NCBI GenBank assembly: GCA_002835675.1
Contig: PIZR01000002.1
Coordinates: 595,141 to 659,140 of the forward strand
Direction of reading: 5' to 3'
Length of the DNA: 64,000 bases
Source: Bacillus sp. BA3
GTDB lineage: Bacteria; Bacillota; Bacilli; Bacillales; DSM-1321
In this document: positions 19,214 through 26,682 of the stretch, piece by piece
Position numbering within the stretch: the stretch's first letter is position 1
How the letters are laid out: each line of letters opens with the position of its first letter
Notes under the pieces: model-generated
Databases searched by the model: none
What the model was told of the DNA's origin: nothing
The model's input: only the letters and a program-made list of their open reading frames with translations
Position numbers and translations under genes: made by a program

Positions 19214-20056
19214 CTACTTCTTCAACATAAAATATTCCTCCATCACCTCGAACCATATGTAATGCCCTTGGTCATTGGGATGGATGTTATCATTATTCAG
19301 TATATCAGCCAATCTCATATTCTTTTTCTTTAGCTTCTTTTCTATCTCTTCTTTGCTATTCAAATAAGACCATTTATTCGTTTTGATGACCTGCTCGGAA
19401 GCTTTAATATATTCTAAATAACTCAACCCTAAACTATTCTCCGTTTTACCATTTGCGACTGGGTTTGGTGAAAGTATTAGAATCTTTGCATTTGGCAGCT
19501 CTTTCTGTAACTTAGCCATGATGCTTTCCAAATCTTTTTGCGTCTGATCCAAGCTAAGTGATTGATAATGATTGTTTATCAGCGAATTTTCAAAAATAAT
19601 CAGATCGGGATCATCTTGAATGACCGCTTCAATTTTCTTTCCTTCCAGCAAATCCTCTGTTGAATATCCCTCATGTCCATGATTAATGAAAGTTAGTGTT
19701 TCTAACTCATCACGTTCAGCGCGCAAACTATTTTCGAGGAGTCCTGCCCAACTATTGGTGGTCTTACTTGCACCAGTACCTGAAGTGCCATTACTTCCTA
19801 CTAGGGATACAATAACCCTATCTTGCGTAAGCGACTTATAATGCAAGTAATCTATTAGCGGCTGCTGTTTATTATTTTCCGGTTTTAAACTTTGTATCAA
19901 TGCTTCCCTTTCTTCTTTTTCCTCTTCTTTCACTTTTGCTGCAGCTTCCCTAGCCTCTACCCCTGCTGCCTGACTTATGTTTTTCCAATGCAGATGGCCA
20001 AACACCAGTACTGCTAAGCAAATTCCAGCGATAATGATTAAACCATATTTCCTCAT
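19214..20056 (-). CDS. SGNH/GDSL-type hydrolase, membrane-anchored or secreted
   Basis: A 280-residue esterase-type protein. The first 25 residues (MRKYGLIIIAGICLAVLVFG) form a signal or anchor segment, followed by a charged coiled stretch rich in Glu and Lys. Block I with the putative nucleophile reads VSLVGSNGTSG in place of GDS, an NGHEGYS-like block follows, and the catalytic Asp-His pair is in NIHPNDQGH near the C-terminus. Such enzymes deacylate or acylate extracellular sugars, which would fit the neighbouring polysaccharide locus, but this is inference. It converges with the sinR-like gene over a shared terminator. Confidence 0.82.
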   Translation of the reverse strand: MRKYGLIIIAGICLAVLVFGHLHWKNISQAAGVEAREAAAKVKEEEKEEREALIQSLKPENNKQQPLIDYLHYKSLTQDRVIVSLVGSNGTSGTGASKTTNSWAGLLENSLRAERDELETLTFINHGHEGYSTEDLLEGKKIEAVIQDDPDLIIFENSLINNHYQSLSLDQTQKDLESIMAKLQKELPNAKILILSPNPVANGKTENSLGLSYLEYIKASEQVIKTNKWSYLNSKEEIEKKLKKKNMRLADILNNDNIHPNDQGHYIWFEVMEEYFMLKK

Positions 20057-20287
20057 CTTTACCTCCCATATTTAAACATTAATGACTGACATGGATGTCT
20101 TATAAAATAGAGCAAACTCTTATTAGTGCGTTGCCTAAACTCTATTTCACTTTTTTGATTATTTTTCTCTCATTAATTATAACTATCAGATTTTCAGCAA
20201 TAAAGAATATTTCCCCAATTTATTCCGACAACTCTCGACATTGTTGTAAATAACGTCTCGCTTTTTAAGCCGTATTTTATTATCAGG
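20057..20287. other. Upstream region of the SGNH gene
   Basis: AT-rich intergenic DNA that should hold the SGNH gene promoter on the minus strand. No repeat or gene was recognised in this part. Confidence 0.4.
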
Positions 20288-20348
20288 GTGCAATTACTCA
20301 CATTGGATGCTCTACCTGATTTGGATACTGGATTAAGTGGTATGAGCG
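20288..20348 (+). pseudogene. Relic of the 5' end of a VOC-family gene
   Basis: About 60 bp here match codons 2-22 of the VOC gene at 22070, including the shared blocks GCAATTACTCA, TACCTGATTTGGAT and ATTAAGTGGTATGAGC, but with an indel that destroys the frame. It is a truncated duplicate, on the same strand as the intact gene. Confidence 0.8.
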
Positions 20349-20499
20349 AAAAAAGCTATATATTCCAGCATAATATCAGAATCAGGTAAGATATATTTAT
20401 GATTATATTGCTTTCATGAGAAATCCTTAAGATTAAACTTATCTTCTTCCCCTTAAGGAATAAATTGTAAAGTAATTACTTCAAATTCCTCATACACAA

Positions 20500-20513
20500 A
20501 GAAAGCGCTTTCA
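20500..20513. promoter_or_regulatory. Near-consensus cre site (CcpA operator candidate)
   Basis: AGAAAGCGCTTTCA matches the cre consensus TGWNANCGNTNWCA at all but the first position and is nearly palindromic. It lies 45-58 bp before the start of the 39-residue peptide gene, where it could repress or activate. The effect of CcpA here is inferred. Confidence 0.45.
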
Positions 20514-20557
20514 CTTATAATTATCACAAGAAAACCAAGCCGAGAGGTGTGTTCAAT

Positions 20558-20677
20558 ATGATAGGTGAAAATGAAGGGAATTTCTTAAAAGGACTTTTGT
20601 TTGGTACATCTTTGAGCATACCGTTATGGATTTCTTTTATTGGATGGATAAAATTGATCATTAATAGTTTATTTTAG
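20558..20677 (+). CDS. Small membrane peptide, 39 residues
   Basis: The reading frame starts MIGENEGNFLKGLLFGTSLS and continues with a hydrophobic, tryptophan-containing segment to its end IINSLF, so one membrane helix is predicted. GAGAGGTG lies 8 bp before the ATG, a cre-like element lies further upstream and a terminator hairpin overlaps the stop. This combination makes it a real gene despite its size. I do not recognise the family; small single-helix peptides of this kind are common in Bacillus and have varied roles. Confidence 0.7.
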   Translation: MIGENEGNFLKGLLFGTSLSIPLWISFIGWIKLIINSLF

Positions 20678-20698
20678 AGCCCTAGGGCTCTTTTTATT
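20676..20698 (+). terminator. Terminator of the small-peptide gene
   Basis: AGAGCC and GGCTCT pair around CTAG, followed by TTTTTATTTT. The hairpin starts within the stop codon. Confidence 0.75.
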
Positions 20699-20882
20699 TT
20701 GCTTTGGTCGAGACTAACTCTGCGAGCATGAAAAACTATCCTAATACTAGACACGAATCCCATCAAATTTTTAACCCCATGTAAACTATGTTATGGTTTT
20801 ATTTGTTTTAAGTAATGTTATTGTATTTCCTGTTTCCATCTCTCTTTTTCGTTGTATGATAGAAAAAAAAGGAGTTTTGGGA

Positions 20883-21074
20883 ATGATTATTCTGCAGTAT
20901 ATTGGAAAAGTTTTTTCATTCATGCATAAGGATATACCGGAAACTCATGTTAAATGCCATGTTTGTGCAGGTACAGGTGCCTACGATATTTATACGGATT
21001 GTCTTACCTGTAATGCAAAAGGGTTAATAAGTAAAGTTGAGTATAATAGGAGGCTTGAAGAGGGTGAGATTTAA
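20883..21074 (+). CDS. Small DnaJ-type zinc-finger protein, 63 residues
   Basis: The protein has CHVCAGTGAYDIYTDCLTCN, a C-x2-C-x11-C-x2-C pair of CxxCxGxG-like knuckles as in the DnaJ central domain and in the anti-TRAP protein (RtpA) of B. subtilis. It probably binds one zinc ion. The start is the ATG with AAAAGGAG 8 bp upstream; earlier in-frame starts lack a ribosome site. A terminator follows the stop. Anti-TRAP similarity is by motif only, the rest of the sequence is different, and no trp genes are nearby, so function is unknown. Confidence 0.72.
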   Translation: MIILQYIGKVFSFMHKDIPETHVKCHVCAGTGAYDIYTDCLTCNAKGLISKVEYNRRLEEGEI

Positions 21075-21103
21075 TGAATTTCTTGAGTCGATATATGTAA
21101 TCA

Positions 21104-21136
21104 AAGAAGCAGTATTGGCTATTGCTTCTTTTTTTT
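21104..21136 (+). terminator. Terminator of the zinc-finger gene
   Basis: AAGAAGCA pairs with TGCTTCTT across an 11-base loop and is followed by a run of T. Its 3' arm and the sequence after it reappear before the VOC gene. Confidence 0.8.
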
Positions 21137-21180
21137 GTTCAAAAACGGCACCGTTTGCCCCTCAGCTTAAAAGGGGATTA
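21115..21180 (+). repeat. Duplicated segment, copy 1
   Basis: From TTGGCTATTGCTTC through a run of T, then CAAAAAC...ACCGTTT and CTTAAAAGGG, this stretch is repeated at 21983-22048 with scattered changes. Here it includes the 3' arm of a working terminator. Confidence 0.7.
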
Positions 21181-21328
21181 TTAACAAAGGGCATATAAGG
21201 CTAATAAGTGGGCGTAGCACAATAATAGAAGAGTGATTATTGAAAAGCGCTTTAGCCTACCACATATCGAATTGGCTCCTTATAAAATTTGTTAGTTTAA
21301 CAAATGATAAGTCTAAGGAGTGATAAAT

Positions 21329-21715
21329 TTGAAAGTGGAAGGTGTATATACATATTTATGTGAGAATTGTTCAACACTGTTTGGCGTAGTTTCTCGTTTT
21401 TCAGTTATGGAAGATAAAGTTGATACACTGACGTGTCCCAAGTGTTCTAAGAAAGTAGCAGGTTGCATTGGAGAAGGGCATATAAATTACGCTAATCATG
21501 AAAAAAGGGCAGAAATAATAAAGAACGAAACGGATGAGATTTCACAACTGCCAGAATTATTAACTGTCGAGCATTTAGCAGCTTATTTAAATGTTAGTGA
21601 ACGAACTGCTGATGAATACATGGGAAATCGCGATTTCCCTTTAATTCGTTTAAAAAGGTCCAAGAGGGTTTTCAGGGATGATTTTTTAGACTGGTTACAA
21701 TCAAAGAAAGAATAA
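21329..21715 (+). CDS. Zinc-ribbon protein with excisionase-type HTH domain
   Basis: A 128-residue protein. The N-terminal part has CENC near residue 11 and CPKC near residue 36, a zinc-ribbon arrangement. The C-terminal part LPELLTVEHLAAYLNVSERT continues into a wing and ends RVFRDDFLDWLQSKKE, the helix-turn-helix of the excisionase/MerR-like family (HTH_17). It is probably a DNA-binding regulator. The start chosen is TTG with AAGGAG 8 bp upstream; a GTG three codons earlier overlaps that ribosome site. No phage or transposon genes are adjacent, so an excision role is not supported. Confidence 0.75.
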   Translation: MKVEGVYTYLCENCSTLFGVVSRFSVMEDKVDTLTCPKCSKKVAGCIGEGHINYANHEKRAEIIKNETDEISQLPELLTVEHLAAYLNVSERTADEYMGNRDFPLIRLKRSKRVFRDDFLDWLQSKKE

Positions 21716-21770
21716 AACAAGAAGAAGTTGTTTGGAAATTGTATGGCTAATGAAATTTTAAAAAAAGCTG

Positions 21771-21794
21771 AGGTGCTACATAATGGCAGCACCT
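21771..21794 (+). terminator. Weak terminator after the zinc-ribbon HTH gene
   Basis: AGGTGCT and AGCACCT form a stem with a 10-base loop, followed by TATTTGTATTTTT, a broken T-run. Confidence 0.5.
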
Positions 21795-21982
21795 TATTTG
21801 TATTTTTCTATTGAAAAGAAAATAGCAATTTGGTAAGATCTGATTTATTGAATTTCTGTCGGTCTACAAAGCTATTCAGCAAAGTCTAAACTTCCTAATT
21901 TATTACAATTACCTTCCACTTGTTCCTGCAACGTCACCTTCATTAAATTCATTTTTCCTCGACTACTTACATGTTTACACCA
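21795..21982. other. Gene-free stretch before the VOC gene
   Basis: No gene or regulatory structure was recognised in this AT-rich stretch. It precedes the second copy of the duplicated segment. Confidence 0.4.
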
Positions 21983-22048
21983 TTGGCTATTGCTTCTTTT
22001 TTTTGTCCAAAAACATTACCGTTTCCCCCTCCCCTTAAAAGGGTATTT
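21983..22048 (+). repeat. Duplicated segment, copy 2
   Basis: Matches 21115-21180 including the TTGGCTATTGCTTC-T-run block and the CTTAAAAGGG end. It lacks the 5' arm of the terminator, so it cannot fold in the same way. It lies directly before the ribosome site of the VOC gene. Confidence 0.7.
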
Positions 22049-22069
22049 TAATAGTCAGGGGGGATACAT

Positions 22070-22543
22070 ATGACAGCAATTACTCATGTTGGATTGGCTG
22101 TACCTGATTTGGATGCGGCGATTAAGTGGTATGAGCAGGTGTTGGGATTCAAATTATTGGCGGGTCCCTATTCGTTTGATGCGAGTGAGGAGAATGAACA
22201 TAATATGACCAATGATCTTCTTGGTGATGAAGTTAAAAAGATGCGTAATGCTCATTTGATATCGGACAATGGAGTGGGGATTGAGCTTTTTGAGTTTGAG
22301 GAGCCGAGAATGCCTAAAGGTGAGAGTCGCGGTTATAAGGGCTTTTTTCATATTTGCTTAGTATCGGATGATATCGAAAAGCTGGCTGATGATATTGCTG
22401 CTTCTGGCGGTAAAAGGCGAAGCGATATATGGAATACCTGGGAGAACAAGCCCTATTATTTAATCTATTGTGAGGATCCTTACGGCAATATCATTGAGCT
22501 TTACAGCCGAAGCACGGAATTGATGTATGGAAATAAAGATTGA
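22070..22543 (+). CDS. VOC-family (glyoxalase/dioxygenase fold) protein
   Basis: A 157-residue vicinal-oxygen-chelate protein with two beta-alpha-beta-beta-beta modules. Metal ligand candidates are His in ITHVGLAVPDLD, Glu in GIELFEF, His in GFFHICLV and Glu in GNIIELYS, the usual H/E/H/E set. It could be a lactoylglutathione-lyase-like, epimerase-like or resistance protein; the substrate cannot be told. GGGGGG precedes the ATG by 6 bp. A relic of the same 5' end lies about 1.8 kb upstream, so the gene has been duplicated or moved. A bidirectional terminator follows. Confidence 0.88.
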   Translation: MTAITHVGLAVPDLDAAIKWYEQVLGFKLLAGPYSFDASEENEHNMTNDLLGDEVKKMRNAHLISDNGVGIELFEFEEPRMPKGESRGYKGFFHICLVSDDIEKLADDIAASGGKRRSDIWNTWENKPYYLIYCEDPYGNIIELYSRSTELMYGNKD

Positions 22544-22550
22544 GACAATA

Positions 22551-22584
22551 ACAGCCCCCAATCAGACAGATTATTGGGGGCTGT
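22551..22584. terminator. Bidirectional terminator between VOC and protease genes
   Basis: ACAGCCCCCAAT and ATTGGGGGCTGT form a strong GC stem in the space between the two converging genes. Confidence 0.85.
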
Positions 22585-22597
22585 TCCTGTTTTTCCA

Positions 22598-24481
22598 TCA
22601 CTTTTTAACTGTTACTTTTCTTGATTCGCTTACGTTTTTGGCTTTGTCTTTGGCATAAATATATAGGTTCTTTCCGGCCTTTTGCCTAGGAATTCTAACC
22701 GAGAATGTGCCTTTAGTCGTGGCAGTAGCAGAGCCGATCACTTTTTTTGATGCTTTGATGGACACTGTGGAGTTGGCCTCTGCTTTGCCGGTTACTATTG
22801 TCGTTTTTGTCGTTACTGTGTTGACCGTCGGTTTACTTGGTGCTGTTTTGTCTGCAACGGTCACGGTTTTGATCGAGCTTATATTGCCTGCTTTATCGGT
22901 TGCTGTAACGGATAGGACTTTTCCGGCTTTTTGTTTTTTTGCCATCGTTACGGTGAAATTCCCTGCGCTGTTGGAATTTGCTTTGCCTAGAACCGTACTG
23001 CCAGTTTTGACATTGACGGAAGAGCTCGCTTCCGCATTGCCGGTCACTTTTACGGTATTATCACCTACCGTATTTACCGACGGTCTTGCAGGAGCCGTTT
23101 TATCTGCCACTTTAAATGAAACGGGTACACTTTTATTTCCCGATTTATCGATGACCCTAGTAGAGATGGTCGTTCCGGCTGTTTGTTTTGCGATAGTCGC
23201 TGTAAACGTTTTTTCGCCGTTGATCTTCACTGTGGCGAGTTGTTTATTACCGGTATAAATGGAGACGGTCCCCGTTTTGAAATCGGTAGGGATTTTCCCA
23301 TTGATCTTGGTGTCCTTATCGGATATTGCTGTCACGGCCGGTTTGGTCAGCGTCTTCATTTCCAGTGCTTTTTTGGCATTGACCCGCCCGTTTCCATAGT
23401 AGATGTCTTTCCCTTTTGCACCTAGGTCCACGGCTGAATCATAGAGGCGGTATTCGACCTCCTTTGTGTTGAGTTTGGGCTCATGGGACCAAATCAGGGC
23501 CGCTACACCCGCCACCATTGGCGTGGCCATCGATGTTCCGCTCATCCAGCCGTATTTACCATAAGGCAGGGTCGAAAGGATATCATCACCAGGGGCCGCA
23601 ATATCGACTGTTGAATGGTAGTTGGAATAACTGGGACGCTTGTCACTTGAGTTAGTGGCAGCAACGGAAATGACGTGGCTGAATGCGGCTGGGTACACAC
23701 GCTGTACACTTTTCCCCATATCCCCTTCATTCCCGGCAGCCGCGACGATTAGGACGCCTTTTTTATAGGCTTCCTGGACAGCCTTGTTCAAGGCCTCCGA
23801 ATAACTGGTGTCTCCTAAACTCATATTGATGATGTTTGCCTTTTGCTGAACGGCATAATGTATCGCTTCAATGATATCGGCCGTATCGGCATACTCCCCA
23901 TCAAAGACATTGATCGGCATTAGTTTAACGTTCGGGGCAACACCCGTTCCGCCTATGCCATTGTTCGCAGAACCGGCAATGATGCCTGCGATATGCGTTC
24001 CATGCGCCCCTTTTGGGACGATATGCTTCCGATTCCGTATCGTATCATAGGCATTGACGATCCTCCCTTTTAAATCTTCGTGGTTGCGATCGATGCCGTC
24101 GTCAATGATGGCCACGATCAATTCCTTCGAGCCCATTGATTTTGTCCACGCAGCACTCGTACCAAGCCTTTTATGATGCCACTGGTCTATGTAGGCTGGA
24201 TCGTTCGGACTTTCCATCTTCTTGAAAAGATAATTTGGTTCTGCATATTCCACATTCTTCTGTTCTTCAAGTTCCTCGATCAGGTTGTCGGTTGTTTCCC
24301 CTTTAGGAACCTCCACCTTTTCTATCAACTCGTTGATCGGCTCATCATTTTCCTCTTTATACTTGACGATGACACCATCAGATTGCGGCGTTTCTTCTGC
24401 AGAAGCAAAATCTGGCTGGTAGATTGGCAGAATCATAAAAAGTAATAATACCGGCAATATGCCCTGAATAAATTTGTGCAT
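22598..24481 (-). CDS. Secreted subtilisin-like serine protease with Ig-like repeats
   Basis: A 627-residue extracellular protease. A signal peptide (MHKFIQGILPVLLLFMILP) is followed by an I9-type propeptide ending near VEYAEPNYLFKK, then the S8 catalytic domain with Asp in AIIDDGIDRNH, His in GAHGTHIAGIIAG and Ser in SGTSMATPMVAG. The last 240 residues hold about three bacterial Ig-like modules of roughly 80 residues, each closing with a V-x-D-K-T-A-P or similar linker (KVADKTAPARPSVNTV, VADKTAPSKPTVNT). The tail may bind the cell envelope. The ATG at MHKF was chosen because GGAG stands before it and it starts the signal peptide. Confidence 0.93.
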   Translation of the reverse strand: MHKFIQGILPVLLLFMILPIYQPDFASAEETPQSDGVIVKYKEENDEPINELIEKVEVPKGETTDNLIEELEEQKNVEYAEPNYLFKKMESPNDPAYIDQWHHKRLGTSAAWTKSMGSKELIVAIIDDGIDRNHEDLKGRIVNAYDTIRNRKHIVPKGAHGTHIAGIIAGSANNGIGGTGVAPNVKLMPINVFDGEYADTADIIEAIHYAVQQKANIINMSLGDTSYSEALNKAVQEAYKKGVLIVAAAGNEGDMGKSVQRVYPAAFSHVISVAATNSSDKRPSYSNYHSTVDIAAPGDDILSTLPYGKYGWMSGTSMATPMVAGVAALIWSHEPKLNTKEVEYRLYDSAVDLGAKGKDIYYGNGRVNAKKALEMKTLTKPAVTAISDKDTKINGKIPTDFKTGTVSIYTGNKQLATVKINGEKTFTATIAKQTAGTTISTRVIDKSGNKSVPVSFKVADKTAPARPSVNTVGDNTVKVTGNAEASSSVNVKTGSTVLGKANSNSAGNFTVTMAKKQKAGKVLSVTATDKAGNISSIKTVTVADKTAPSKPTVNTVTTKTTIVTGKAEANSTVSIKASKKVIGSATATTKGTFSVRIPRQKAGKNLYIYAKDKAKNVSESRKVTVKK

Positions 24482-24634
24482 ACAATCACTCCAAAAAATA
24501 TGATTAAGAATAGCTAACGATGAGGTTTGATCATGAACCAATTCTACTATTATTCCTAACTAGATTGTATACCGTCTGATTTGGATTTACTAACCTTTTT
24601 ATCTAGTTAAATTAACTTATTTGCACAACAAAAA

Positions 24635-24655
24635 AACCGCTATGAAGCGGCTTCA
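24635..24655 (-). terminator. Hairpin at the outer edge of the repeat element
   Basis: CCGCT and AGCGG pair around ATGA; on the minus strand the stem is followed by TTTTTTTGTTG. It has the form of a terminator, although a stronger one lies right after livF. Confidence 0.55.
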
Positions 24656-24740
24656 GCTTGTCGACAAAATGGGGTCTACCTAAATCTTAAAATAAAGCGG
24701 TTGACTGTAGGTAATAATTTTACTGTAAAATTTGCACTTT

Positions 24741-24866
24741 GATTTCCACTCCAGGCACTCGCTTTCCGCGGGCGGTCCGGGAGCCTCCTCGGCGCTTCGC
24801 GCCTGTGGGGTCTCCCCTGGACTCGCTTTTCCCGCAGGAGTCTCGTGCCTTCCGTTCCAATCAACT
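24741..24866. repeat. Dispersed GC-rich repeat, copy A
   Basis: TTTCCACTCCAGGCACTCGC starts a GC-rich element running through CGGTCCGGGAGCCTCCTCGG and CCCGCAGGAGTCTCG. The same element occurs at 30455 and, inverted, at 61232, each time in a non-coding gap next to a CTGTAG-type hairpin. It is unlike the surrounding AT-rich DNA. No transposase is present. Confidence 0.8.
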
Positions 24867-25008
24867 TCGTTTGAAAAATTCAGACAGAAGCCCTTTTGTC
24901 TAATAAAGGGAGTTCCGATTGGTCTAATCCTAAACTATGATTTTAAAACAAGACTAAATTATTCTTCATGTTTTTTTACTGTAATCCTTAATAGATGGAA
25001 GAAATTTG

Positions 25009-25110
25009 CGACACTCCTGCCGAATTACTGGCTAGCCGAGACACCGCAGCCGCTAGGCGAGGAGGCTTGGCAGGCAGTCGGCGGAAAGGGAGCGGATTTC
25101 TGAAATCAAC
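25009..25110. repeat. Degenerate inverted copy of the GC-rich repeat
   Basis: CGAGGAGGCTTGG, then GGCGGAAAGGGAGCGG and GAAATCAAC match the reverse complement of copy A with many changes. Together with copy A it makes a large imperfect inverted pair of about 370 bp. Confidence 0.55.
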
Positions 25111-25123
25111 TGGTACTTTTTTC

Positions 25124-25194
25124 AATAAAAAACTGTAGGCAAACCCGATTTTCATCGAATTTCCCTACAGTCTGAAACCGCTATAAAGCGGTTT
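25124..25194 (-). terminator. Double terminator of the first liv operon
   Basis: AAACCGCT/AGCGGTTT overlaps the livF stop. Just beyond, CTGTAGG and CCTACAG enclose a second internal stem (ATTCGATGAAAATCGGG region) and are followed on the minus strand by TTTTTTATTG. Confidence 0.8.
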
Positions 25195-25900
25195 AATGTC
25201 CGCCTAAATAGGCATTCTTGATTTCTTCACTTGCGGTCAGTTCCTCTGATTTGCCTGATAGGACAATTCGGCCGGTTTCGACAACATAGGCTCTGTCCGC
25301 GATGGATAGTGCTAAGTTGGCATTTTGTTCGACCAGCAGAATCGTTGTACCTGTTTTGTTGATTTCTTCGATGATATTAAAGATTTGCTTCACCAATAAT
25401 GGCGCAAGTCCCATGGATGGCTCGTCCAATAACAAGAGCCGGGGCTTGGCCATGAGTGCCCTGCCCATTGCGAGCATTTGCTGTTCGCCGCCGGAAAGTG
25501 TTCCGGATTGCTGTTTCAGGCGCTCTAGCAAACGCGGGAATAATTCATAGACTTTCTCCATATCCTGCTTGATGCCTGCCTTATCCTTACGTAAATAAGC
25601 ACCAAGCTGAAGGTTTTCTTCGACGGTCATGTTAGCAAATACCCGCCGGCCTTCAGGGACATGGGAAATGCCCATTTTCACGATGGATTGTGCTGCCTTT
25701 CCGCCGATGGATTGCCCTTCGTATACGATCTTCCCTTGTTTTGGCTTTAATAGGCCGGAAATGCTTTTCAGCAGCGTGCTTTTCCCGGCTCCGTTCGCCC
25801 CGATCAGGGTTACGATTTCGCCTTCGTTAATAGAAAGCGAGATTCCTTTCAAGGCTTGAATGTTTCCGTAATAGACGTTGATGTCCTCGATTTTTAACAT
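25193..25900 (-). CDS. livF: Branched-chain amino acid ABC transporter ATP-binding protein LivF, copy 1
   Basis: A 235-residue ATPase that powers import of branched-chain amino acids through the LivHM channel. Walker A is IGANGAGKSTLLK, the signature is TLSGGEQQMLAMGRAL, Walker B is RLLLLDEPSMGLAP and the switch His is replaced by the LivF-typical LLVEQN. It begins where livG stops (one-base overlap), so translation is coupled. By eye it differs from copy 2 at 23 of 235 positions. Last gene of its operon. Substrate is assumed from family; amides or other amino acids are possible. Confidence 0.94.
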   Translation of the reverse strand: MLKIEDINVYYGNIQALKGISLSINEGEIVTLIGANGAGKSTLLKSISGLLKPKQGKIVYEGQSIGGKAAQSIVKMGISHVPEGRRVFANMTVEENLQLGAYLRKDKAGIKQDMEKVYELFPRLLERLKQQSGTLSGGEQQMLAMGRALMAKPRLLLLDEPSMGLAPLLVKQIFNIIEEINKTGTTILLVEQNANLALSIADRAYVVETGRIVLSGKSEELTASEEIKNAYLGGH

Positions 25901-26682
25901 TATGAAACCTCCTCGCCCAGATAGGCCTCGATGACTTTTGGATTGTTACGGATTTCCTCTGGCTTTCCTTGAGCGATCAGTTGTCCGTGATCGAGTACAT
26001 ATATGCGTTCGCAAACACCCATTACAAGCGGCATATCATGTTCTATCAATAATACGGTCAAATCAAATTTCTCACGGATGAGGGCAATCAGGTTCATGAG
26101 CTCATGCGTTTCCTGAGGGTTCATCCCCGCAGCTGGTTCATCCAGCAAAAGCAGTTTCGGGTTGGCTGCAAGTGCACGGGCGATTTCCAAACGTCTTTGT
26201 TTACCATATGGCAGGTTCTTCGCCTTTTCATCCTTATATTGATCGAGGTTGAAAATCTTCAGGAACTCAATCGCCTTTTCATCCATTTCCTTTTCGCCTT
26301 TAAAATGGATCGGCATGCGGAAGATCGAACTTAAGATATTATGTTTCGAAAGCGAATGATAGGCAACTTTTACATTATCGATCACGGATAGTTCACTGAA
26401 TAAACGAATGTTCTGGAATGTCCGGCTGATACCTTTTTGCGTGATTTTATATGGAGGCAGTTTTCTTAAGTTCTCACCTTCCAAAGAAATCGTGCCCTCC
26501 GTCGGGACGTAAACTCCTGTCAGCAAGTTAAAGAAAGTCGTTTTTCCAGCGCCGTTCGGCCCGATCAAGCCAATCAGTTCTCCTGGATATAACTCGACGT
26601 TAACATCAGAAACGGCTTTAAGACCCCCGAACTGGATGCCGACCGAATCGACTTTAAGCAGCGGTGTTTTTATTTTTTTCAT
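25900..26682 (-). CDS. livG: Branched-chain amino acid ABC transporter ATP-binding protein LivG, copy 1
   Basis: A 260-residue ATPase, partner of LivF. Walker A is IGPNGAGKTTFFN, the family signature reads NLPYGKQRRLEIARAL, Walker B is KLLLLDEPAAGMNP and the switch His is in LLIEHDM. It carries the C-terminal LivG extension ending EAYLGEEVS. GGAGG precedes the ATG, and its start overlaps the end of livM by 29 bp. The paralogue of the second operon starts MEATIPLLKVDS instead of MKKIKTPLLKVDS and is otherwise close. Confidence 0.94.
   Translation of the reverse strand: MKKIKTPLLKVDSVGIQFGGLKAVSDVNVELYPGELIGLIGPNGAGKTTFFNLLTGVYVPTEGTISLEGENLRKLPPYKITQKGISRTFQNIRLFSELSVIDNVKVAYHSLSKHNILSSIFRMPIHFKGEKEMDEKAIEFLKIFNLDQYKDEKAKNLPYGKQRRLEIARALAANPKLLLLDEPAAGMNPQETHELMNLIALIREKFDLTVLLIEHDMPLVMGVCERIYVLDHGQLIAQGKPEEIRNNPKVIEAYLGEEVS

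Noticed and set aside
21971..22010. Second terminator before the VOC gene
   Set aside because: The T-run is present but the 5' stem arm is missing, so no hairpin forms.
22707..23258. 183-codon plus-strand frame with hydrophobic repeats
   Set aside because: It is antisense to the Ig-like repeats of the protease and owes its openness to codon use there.
24732..25103. 123-codon plus-strand frame
   Set aside because: It lies across the GC-rich repeat and its inverted copy, without a ribosome site or family similarity.
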